NCBI GenBank assembly: GCA_036343635.1
Contig: JAYYVF010000020.1
Coordinates: 1 to 64,000 of the forward strand
Direction: 5' to 3'
Length of the DNA stretch: 64,000 bases
DNA from: GCA-2693325 sp036343635
GTDB taxonomy: Bacteria; Latescibacterota; UBA2968; UBA8231
The notes under the pieces are model-generated. The model saw only the letters and a list, made by a program, of their open reading frames with translations, was not told the origin of the DNA and did not search any database. Positions 52,753-61,000 of the stretch are shown one piece after another. The position numbers and the translations under genes were made by a program. The first letter of the stretch is position 1, and every line of letters begins with the position of its first letter.

Positions 52753-53457
52753 CTAAATTTGCCCTGGTAATCCCGTCAATTCCAACGACATTTTACCTAT
52801 TTCATTGAGTAGTTGGCCTGCATCAACAAAGGTGTAATCACCCTTGATCAATCTTAGTTGCGCAGCTGCATTACTGGGGTCGGGACGATCTTGAGCACTA
52901 TAACGTCCCAACTGAAAATATGACTCTGCAAGAATTAAACGAACATGCCGAGTATCAAAATTATCATGGCCCAAAGCCCTATCCTGCCCATCGACACGAA
53001 GACCGGAATTATAGTCTGTATTCACAGACAAATTTTGTAGAGCAAATTGAGCGGCTTCATTATAATTACCACGTGCGAGCGCGACTCCGGCGTGACCAGC
53101 CCAGGCATCCTGATTGCGTCTGTTTAGCTTTGTTGACTGCTGAAATGCAGAAGAGGCAGCTTCTAAATCCTGCAAACGGAAAAAGGCCCAACCAATCCCG
53201 TTGTGCGCCTCTGATTTAATCTCGTTTAAGACAGATTCTGACCCATCAAACGTGGAAGCATTTTCCAAAGTCTCTGTAAAAAATTCCACTGCACTTGCGT
53301 ATTCGCCACGGTGGTAGTGCGTCCAATCCGTTGGCAAACGATCCCGCAATTGGGCCTCTTGTTCAAAAATTTCATTGGGGCCGATACCACTACCGCCTCC
53401 ACAGGCCATCATAATTATTGAGATATAAATCATTGCTGTAGTTTTGGTTACCATCAT
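52753..53457 (-). CDS. TPR lipoprotein
   Basis: A 234-residue protein with a short signal peptide and lipobox 'IIMMAC' (Cys19), followed by a Gly-rich linker. The mature part holds about three to four TPR-like units: 'WTHYHRGEYASAVEFFTETL', 'NGIGWAFFRLQDLEAASSAF' and 'HAGVALARGNYNEAAQFAL', then a looser C-terminal helix pair. It is probably a periplasmic-facing outer-membrane lipoprotein that scaffolds protein contacts. It lies seven bases after the cadherin-like gene and one base before the barrel/CsgG gene, so the three products are likely to work together. No enzymatic motif is present. Confidence 0.8.
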   Translation of the reverse strand: MMVTKTTAMIYISIIMMACGGGSGIGPNEIFEQEAQLRDRLPTDWTHYHRGEYASAVEFFTETLENASTFDGSESVLNEIKSEAHNGIGWAFFRLQDLEAASSAFQQSTKLNRRNQDAWAGHAGVALARGNYNEAAQFALQNLSVNTDYNSGLRVDGQDRALGHDNFDTRHVRLILAESYFQLGRYSAQDRPDPSNAAAQLRLIKGDYTFVDAGQLLNEIGKMSLELTGLPGQI

Positions 53458-53464
53458 TTCCTCA

Positions 53465-56400
53465 CTATTTTAACAATGCCATTCGCCGAACCAAAATCCC
53501 CTCGAATGTCCGCAGTTCGGCTATGTAGATGCCTGAAGCAACCCGTCTTCCCGATTGATCCAACCCATCCCAGATTTGCTGATATAAACCGGCATTAATT
53601 CTATCCTCACTTAGCAACTCCCGTACCAATTGCCCCGTAGAATTGTATATCACTAGATTTACGAATCCCGCATTATCTGATAAAATAAAAGGGATTACAG
53701 TCTCAGGATTAAAAGGATTGGGATAATTCATACCTAATCGGCTCTTGGTAGGTAACATCGCTGCTTTCGCAATGGGCCAATTTAAAACATTCCCAACTCT
53801 ATCGCGGACGCGCAACGTTATCGAATCAGCCTCAAATTGGTCGTACAAAATTGGACGCCACGTCAAATACCCGTTATTCCATTCCGCCGGGTATAATTTC
53901 CCGTTGACAAACCACGATATATCATCTATTCCGCTTCCAGAATCTGAGATTTCAATTGGCCACGTTCCTTCTACGAAATTAGGTTTCTCATCACCTTGAA
54001 TAGTGGGTGGAATACGGTCAAGTAAAATGGAAAAACGTCCTATGCGACTAAATTCAAGAGGTTCATCAATGGCTCCAAGGAATTCCCATTCGGAACCACT
54101 TCGGCGATAGATAGCCTCACCGTTTCCTGAAGATCCATTCCATTTAAAAACTCCTGGTCGAGAGAGGCCTAAACCCAATGGATAAAGGTCTACGTGATAT
54201 TTTAATTCCAACCCATCATTTGACGTCATCTTAGCTCTCTCAGACTTTGGAACAGACCTACCCTGCATAGCTACCACGACACCCGGCTTAACAGCTCCAA
54301 CAGGAAGTTGAACTTCTGCATAACCGTGAACCAAAGTAAGACGCTTACCTGCAGCTACTGTGCCCATTTCAATAGACGCAGTGGCTCCAACGTTAGTACC
54401 TGCTTCCGTGAACGCTTGCGCTTCAAAACTAACTGTCCCCGTAACATCCGTTGGGAGTTGTGCGCCACCCGACCAAATCAGTACACCTTTTCCATCTTCG
54501 TCTGCTTCAAGCTGCTTAATCGCTACCGTGCTATCAATAGTCCCAAACGTTCGAATAACATTGGGCGTCCCGGCCAGCGGCCGACGCGCCACCACAAAAA
54601 CATCCAGAAAACTTGGGGCAATGGGATTCGGCACCACTTCTAATTCAAGCGTGGAATCATCAATAGGCTCTACAATCGTAGCCGCCAGAATGCCGGTAGC
54701 TCTAAACCCACCATTTATATTTGCAGTTACCCGTAAAGTATCTACGCCAATACGTCCGCCTATTGATTGTATCGCCAAACGGTGTGGCGCATCTGGATTA
54801 ATTACAGGCTGCGTGACATTTTGGCCTGATACAGTCCAGTAGATACTGGGCAACAAGCCTCCTACACCTACAAATTCAGCAGGGATATAATCGTTGAGCA
54901 CGGTACTACTGTCTATACGTCCTGCCCCAACCACCACTGGCGGGATAGTGCCTAACTCTCGATATGCAAAAGACTGGTCTAAAGCAACTACACGAATCGT
55001 ATCCTGACCTTCTACCCCGGTAACTGAATTTCGAGCTTTGACCAAAACTTGAACTTCCAAAGTATCGTCTGCAATTGCCTGAATCTCTTGGTCACTAGTT
55101 ACCCGAACGATGAGATCAGAATTACTTAATGCCGTTACGCTCCACTGGATCATCGAATCCAAATGAGTCTCTCTATCCACTACATAATCGCTTAATTCTT
55201 GACTTTTGTACACTTGACCAGCAATAAATTGTATATCAGGAATATCTCGCAATTCGAGTATCTCTGATTCTCCAATAACACTGATTGTAGCCGTAGCCGT
55301 TTGAACGCGCCCAAGAGTATCCTGGGCCGTAAACAGCAAAGTATCAACACCGGAATCAAAACCAAAGACGGAAACAATGTTCCCATCAATAATCCGTGGC
55401 ACAGAGCTGTCTCCACCTAAGACCGCCACCGTCCAATCAAGTAGACTGACATCAAATCCTGACGGAGCATTCACATAATCGTCCAAATCAAACAATTCTG
55501 GACGTTGATTCACGTAAACCTGAAAGCCCGTTGGTAAAGGGCCAACCGTAAAACTCTCAGCGACTTGACCGCCACCGGGACGAATCAAAACCGTCAAAGA
55601 GTCAACATCAAAATTTCCAACAGGATCTGTAACCTTGAATACAACTGGATCGCTTTCATATTCAGCAGTATCAGGTATATTGATGGTTGCAATGTGAGTC
55701 GGTCCATCAATTTCAACTTCTACATAAGAAAGAGATGCCCTGTTTTCAATCTCCCAAAAAAGATCGTCGTTACTGTCATTCGGGTCGAACACGTATTCGT
55801 CTAAATCAACCTGCAGGACATCCCCACGATCCATAATGAAGTCAGGTATTCCTGCGACTTTAGGTCCACCTAACGACGCATAAATCACGAGCTTTAGTTG
55901 ATCTCCCTCACCGCTTTCGTCCTCAACACTCAATAAAACTTCTTCAAAGCCTTCTACCCCACCTGCCGCCGAGGCACTAAGAATACGATTTTCATCAATT
56001 GAAATTTCGAACAACGATCCCTCCGGCACCGTCCAAACCAACTCTGACTTTTCATCATCGGGATCCTCTACAAAATCGTCTAGGTTTTCGGTGTATATAG
56101 GGCCTCCGGGGGTCAACTCAATACGCAGGTCTTCAACCAAAACAGTCGGAGGCAAAACATCAGAAGCACTCAAAAATAATACCGTCGTGCCCTGAGCGCC
56201 CTCGTCATCCTGTGCAATAAATGTGACACGCCCCTCACCTATGTAGTCCGCCGCGGCAGATACATTGATTTCAAGACGGCCATCGGTTCGAGTCGTATCT
56301 ACACCAAAATTGGTATTTGCATCGTCAATCCAACTAAACGACAAATTTTCAAAGGGCGAATCAATATCCTCTACAATCTCATCAAAAAAATAATCAATAC

Positions 56401-57763
56401 TGCCATTTTTCCGCATACGAGATGTGCGTTCGTCGCCATCCAGTAAAAAACTTGGGGCATCGTTAAGATTACCGACCTCGACAACAACCACGAGAGTATC
56501 GACACCACCACGAAAACCGTCGTTAGCCAAGACCTTTAACGAATCCGTTCCTTCAAAATCTTTTAGCGACCATATTAATAATTCGTTGGTCCCTGAGGAA
56601 ACAGAGCCAATAACATTGGGATTGCTTAGGCCGACCGAAAATCCGAGCGCAACCATTCGTAATTGGTCCTCATCCCTATCCGTGGCAAGCGTATCTAAAT
56701 CATAGGCAATAAAAGCCTGACTAGGCTTAGGGTCACTATCACCAACGTAAGAGTAAAGATCTTCTTCAATGCGAATAGTATCTCTTCGTACGCCTTGCAC
56801 ATCTCGCTCAAAAGAAAATTCTGGTGGGTAATTAACAACAATTTCCGAAGGGTCTTGAACTACTAATAACGGTTGTCCGGAAGAAACAGAGCCTTCCGGC
56901 TCGGTAGCCGTCCAATAAACCCTCTGCCTGCCCGACCATTCTGGATGGGGTATTACGGTAACCCGACTAGTCAATGAATCAATTCTAATCTGCAGACTGT
57001 CCAACGATTCCGGCATAACAGACCATTTGATCGAGTCGACGTCGACACTCGGCCTAGCACTTTTGACATATCGAGACAAACGACCTATTTGAGTGCTGTC
57101 TGACCTGCCGGGAAGCAATATCACATCAGGTACATCAAAAAGTTCAAGTCCAGACACCGATATGGTCATACCCTGAACTGTAAGAAAACGCTGCTCCGAG
57201 ATACCATCAAATAAAACCAGCCTGGTCTCCAGCAAGGCGTTGTCATTTATATTCAATTGACCATAATCCACCGGCAAAACACAGGCTAACTGAAAGGAAC
57301 CTATAAGCCCCGTTCCATTGCGCGCTCGATCCCCGGCACCTCCAACAACAACGGCATAATTCATCTGCTGACCGACAAAGGTGCTGGCCATAGTTTCTGT
57401 TTCGGGAATTAGATCATTAATCTGTTCCCCTGCACCGGCAAAAAGTGGACCGGGAATAAACGGCTGAACACCTGGCTGACCTTCATTTACTCCAACCGTA
57501 GGCCGCTGATCAATTACCTGAAATACGCTATCGGGTATCGTAATAAAAACGGAAACGCCTGAAGCTTTGTAGCTAGACAGATCGGCGTAGATATCCACGG
57601 TTACCACGTCCCCGACCCGGACAGAAATATCGCGACTACCGGTATTTCTTTCGCGTAACTGTATGGATTGAGCACTTAATTCAGTCCACATCGCCAAAAA
57701 CATTACCAACGAGAACCAAAACAAGTGCATTACCCTGTCTTTTGTTCTTTCTAATTCTTGCAT
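53465..57763 (-). CDS. giant secreted protein: cohesin-like N-domain, cadherin-like/Ig-like repeats, FlgD-like C-terminal sorting domain
   Basis: The 1432-residue product has a signal peptide ('FWFSLVMFLAMWTELSAQS'). A cohesin-like domain (~35-205, 'VGDVVTVDIYADLSSYKASG') is followed by about ten beta-rich repeats to ~1070. These carry acidic Ca-binding-like runs ('YVGDSDPKPS', 'EDIDSP', 'FVEDPDDEKSEL', 'YVFDPNDSNDDL'), and one ends in 'NLNDAPSF', the classic cadherin-like repeat end. A FlgD-like sorting domain ends the chain: 'NYPNPFNPETVIPF', 'YNSTGQLVREL', 'GIYIAELRT'. Such C-termini direct outer-membrane secretion and surface attachment in FCB bacteria. The frame also allows a GTG at 57769; ATG 57763 is preferred, though ATG 57730 is possible. 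It is first in a four-gene operon. Confidence 0.85.
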   Translation of the reverse strand: MQELERTKDRVMHLFWFSLVMFLAMWTELSAQSIQLRERNTGSRDISVRVGDVVTVDIYADLSSYKASGVSVFITIPDSVFQVIDQRPTVGVNEGQPGVQPFIPGPLFAGAGEQINDLIPETETMASTFVGQQMNYAVVVGGAGDRARNGTGLIGSFQLACVLPVDYGQLNINDNALLETRLVLFDGISEQRFLTVQGMTISVSGLELFDVPDVILLPGRSDSTQIGRLSRYVKSARPSVDVDSIKWSVMPESLDSLQIRIDSLTSRVTVIPHPEWSGRQRVYWTATEPEGSVSSGQPLLVVQDPSEIVVNYPPEFSFERDVQGVRRDTIRIEEDLYSYVGDSDPKPSQAFIAYDLDTLATDRDEDQLRMVALGFSVGLSNPNVIGSVSSGTNELLIWSLKDFEGTDSLKVLANDGFRGGVDTLVVVVEVGNLNDAPSFLLDGDERTSRMRKNGSIDYFFDEIVEDIDSPFENLSFSWIDDANTNFGVDTTRTDGRLEINVSAAADYIGEGRVTFIAQDDEGAQGTTVLFLSASDVLPPTVLVEDLRIELTPGGPIYTENLDDFVEDPDDEKSELVWTVPEGSLFEISIDENRILSASAAGGVEGFEEVLLSVEDESGEGDQLKLVIYASLGGPKVAGIPDFIMDRGDVLQVDLDEYVFDPNDSNDDLFWEIENRASLSYVEVEIDGPTHIATINIPDTAEYESDPVVFKVTDPVGNFDVDSLTVLIRPGGGQVAESFTVGPLPTGFQVYVNQRPELFDLDDYVNAPSGFDVSLLDWTVAVLGGDSSVPRIIDGNIVSVFGFDSGVDTLLFTAQDTLGRVQTATATISVIGESEILELRDIPDIQFIAGQVYKSQELSDYVVDRETHLDSMIQWSVTALSNSDLIVRVTSDQEIQAIADDTLEVQVLVKARNSVTGVEGQDTIRVVALDQSFAYRELGTIPPVVVGAGRIDSSTVLNDYIPAEFVGVGGLLPSIYWTVSGQNVTQPVINPDAPHRLAIQSIGGRIGVDTLRVTANINGGFRATGILAATIVEPIDDSTLELEVVPNPIAPSFLDVFVVARRPLAGTPNVIRTFGTIDSTVAIKQLEADEDGKGVLIWSGGAQLPTDVTGTVSFEAQAFTEAGTNVGATASIEMGTVAAGKRLTLVHGYAEVQLPVGAVKPGVVVAMQGRSVPKSERAKMTSNDGLELKYHVDLYPLGLGLSRPGVFKWNGSSGNGEAIYRRSGSEWEFLGAIDEPLEFSRIGRFSILLDRIPPTIQGDEKPNFVEGTWPIEISDSGSGIDDISWFVNGKLYPAEWNNGYLTWRPILYDQFEADSITLRVRDRVGNVLNWPIAKAAMLPTKSRLGMNYPNPFNPETVIPFILSDNAGFVNLVIYNSTGQLVRELLSEDRINAGLYQQIWDGLDQSGRRVASGIYIAELRTFEGILVRRMALLK

Positions 57764-57769
57764 AATCAC

Positions 57770-57965
57770 AATAACCGCAAAATATATGCCTACCTTACAG
57801 GAAAAATCCGTCTAACGCGTAGGTTTTACAGTCGGGCCTTTTTCTCTAAACTACCCAAAACATTGTTTCAGGCGTTCGTTTACAGTAATTTTGTCCCCAT
57901 TTAGGGTGAAAATTATAACTAAATAACGTATCTCGTAGGCATATTTTTCCCGTGAGGGTACGCAC
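57770..57965. other. intergenic region with probable promoter of the surface operon
   Basis: Between the terminator of the giant right-hand gene and the cadherin-like gene, a perfect TATAAT lies on the minus strand at 57918-57913. No good -35 is found 16-18 bases upstream of it. The region should contain the operon promoter, but the exact site is uncertain. No coding frame is seen. Confidence 0.45.
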
Positions 57966-58002
57966 AAAAGTGCCACAGGAGTTTCCTCCTGCGGCACTTT
58001 TT
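57966..58002 (-). terminator. strong intrinsic terminator of the giant surface-protein gene
   Basis: On the minus strand a long stem pairs AAAAGTGCC-x-CAGGAG with its complement around a GAAA-type loop, with one internal mismatch (57975/57992), and ends in a T run. It starts about 20 bases after the stop at 58023. The A-tract on the other side makes it potentially bidirectional. Confidence 0.88.
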
Positions 58003-58022
58003 GTCTTGCGATTTCCGAGGTC

Positions 58023-61000
58023 TTATTTGACCAAGGTCATCTTACGGATTTGCGAGAAGTCTCCCGCTTCCAAGCTGTAAAAGTAAACTCCAGAGGAGAT
58101 ACTGTTTCCAGCTTCGGTCTTACCGTCCCACTTAATTCGGTAAGTACCGGCCTTCATCCTTGAATCAACCAACGTGCGGACCGTTTGTCCAAGCTGGTTG
58201 AAGACTCGCAATTGAACTTCCCGAGCAGTCGGGATATCAAAGCGAATCTCCGTTGATGGATTGAAGGGGTTCGGGAAGTTCTGGTGCAGAGCGGCTACCT
58301 TAGGTAGCGCCCGCGCCTTCTCAACCCGCATGGTATTAGCCTGATAGGCACTGTTAACAAACTGACCGCCCAGGACTTCGATCTGTCCCGGATCTTCTGT
58401 CAGCGTCATGAAACGCACAGTAACCAATTCAGCATCACCACGAGCCGACCATTCACGTCCGACACGACCCGACGCGACCTCGACACGGCCTGGTTCATTG
58501 CGACTGAAGAAGAGTGATCCGCGCGAATTATTCGCGAAGACGTCCCCTTCTACTACCGCAGCACCAGGCAATACCTTGACCCGGTCCGGATCGTAACCCA
58601 AGACCAGTTCGTAGGCCATAACGTCGCTCATACCAGTCGCCTTGGCGGTGACTTCAAATACGCGTCCTGACCACCAGGATTCGACTTCCTCAACTCCGAC
58701 AACTTCAACTTTGGCCGTTGCGTTATCGCTGTCTTCACCTGTAGCCTTGAAGACCGGCGGCGCACCCCAGCCGTCGTTACCGAAGTTTGTGGTTACAAAG
58801 CCTAGATCCAGCGAGTTGATCACACCATCCGCATTTACGTCGGCGTCAGCAACAAAGCCGGCATCTCCTGGCGTCTCGTTCCAGAGGCTGTATACCAGGT
58901 TTGCATCAGAAATGTCAACCTGGTTGTCGCCGGTAGCATCCCCACCACGCAAGTAGCCTAATGGCGTCTGTGGCGAGAGATTACCGAGAATATCGGAACT
59001 ATACGTTGGATCCGGCACTAATGTCGCACCATTGAAAACAACCAACGTGTCGGTACGTCCCGAAACATAACCCGGGGCCTTAACCGTCAACTCGTAGATT
59101 CCAGGTGGAATCTCAGTCAACGTAAAGGTACCAAACGAATTGCTAACGACCTGCACTGAATCATCCAAAGCCGCCGTTGAATCAACGTCGACATCATTAG
59201 CTGCCAAATAACTGGCATCCTTAATGTCTTGAGTCGAGCCGATGATGCGCAGGTGCGCATCCAGCGGTGAGGAATAGTCTGTGCGACCTTCCAGCGGTGC
59301 AGTCGCTATAATGCGACCACGAGGCGTCAAGGTTACAAACCCTTCACGTGCCGGAGCAGCCAACTCGGTTTTTCCACGACGGAATGCCGTGCGACGACCA
59401 TCCTCGGAAGACCATTTCAGTAATGATGTAAACGGTGCTCCACCACTGAAACGTTTCACGACGAGGCCAAGACCCGCTGCCATCTGAGAGCTGTCCTTGG
59501 TAGCGTTTCCAATCACCTCACCCGAGAGAATAGACTCTACAAAGTTCAGATGAAGCATCTCATCGGTACCTTGAGTCGTATCGTTCTGAGCGATCGTGCT
59601 TGGAGTCTTGAAAGCGCCATCCAGATCTTGAAAAGCTTGTAAGCCTTCTGTATCTGGATCCGTGTCGACGACGTCGAAGTATTCCCTCGGCACGTCTAAG
59701 TGCATAGACATGAGGTCAATGGAACTACCTTGCGAATTCACCATCACAGCCATTATTAACGTATCACCCGAACTGGCCGTCATAGTACCCGGACCAAGTT
59801 CGATACTGTAGATTGGATCGGCACCTTCGACACGAAGCGATCCGGGAGCTTTAGAGAGCACAGCCTTTTGGGCCTGTGATCCCATACCCGAAGCAACCGA
59901 GTCGATAAATACACTAGTGCGCGAAGTAGTAGTCGTTGCATAGACCGGAGTTCCGAAACGGCTATCTAAACTTGCTGCGATGAAGATGTCAAACTCCGTC
60001 GGTGTACCTTTGATATCAAACGACGGTGTTTTAGTATCCCAGAGGTAGAAACTCTCGCTGCTCTCTCTGAGTTCCGACATCTTATCATCATATGCTTCTT
60101 CCGTATCGTTGTCACCAGACACGCTACCTGTCATGTGGTTGACTACGAAAACATCTTCGTTGCCACCAGCACGTCCCAGGGCATTCGACTCCAACGCGGT
60201 AAGCGTCGCATATTTACCCTTAGGTGCTGCATATAAGCGTAAATAAGCATCGTCAGTACCTGTTCCATCGTCCATCAAGAAAGAATCCCATTCCAAACGG
60301 ACAATATCGCCGTTTACAATAGTCTGACCACCAGCTGGCGGCGTCTTCATGACAACTTTGGGTGTTGGCTGAAATGTTCCGTCATCGCCACCGCGCAACA
60401 GAATTGCACCACCGGCCTGAACACGCGTGTTTCCAAGCGTATCATGCAACACGGCATAGATGAATGCCGTATCCACCGTAGCGCCAAACTGATACTTGGT
60501 GTGGTCGCCTGTTTCACCGGTATCGGCACCGCCATCTGGCTTCGGCAAAAACATCTTTGGCAAAGCACCTAACGGATTACCAAGGTCCCAGACATACTGA
60601 TCCTCGGCACCTTCACCATCTTCGCGAAGGTTTCCGACGATCAATTCGGCGGATCCCCCCGTAGAGGCTAACAGAGCTGTGGAGTCTGAACCTGAGTAAT
60701 TCGCAACGCCTGGATCCACACCCGTATAATAAAGCGATATGAAGGCATTACCATCCAGATCTTGATCCGAACGACCCCGCTGCCACTGAACCGTAAAACG
60801 ATCCTGCTGCGACGGGTCAATTACCTGTGTTACACCAGTTAACGGCGCAGTAAACTCGAACGCCGGCGAATGACGAACAGACAACGGCGTACTGGAAGCC
60901 TTCACAGCAAACGAATCATCGTCGGCAGCCACTGCATACAGATAGTAGTTACCTTGGTTGATTACAGAATCCTGATCCGATCCCTGCATTACGACATTAA

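Noticed and set aside
54360..54842. 160-residue plus-strand frame within the cadherin-like gene
   Set aside because: It is antisense to a continuous 1432-residue frame with recognised domains; its Ser/Thr/Pro-rich composition comes from the opposite strand's coding bias.
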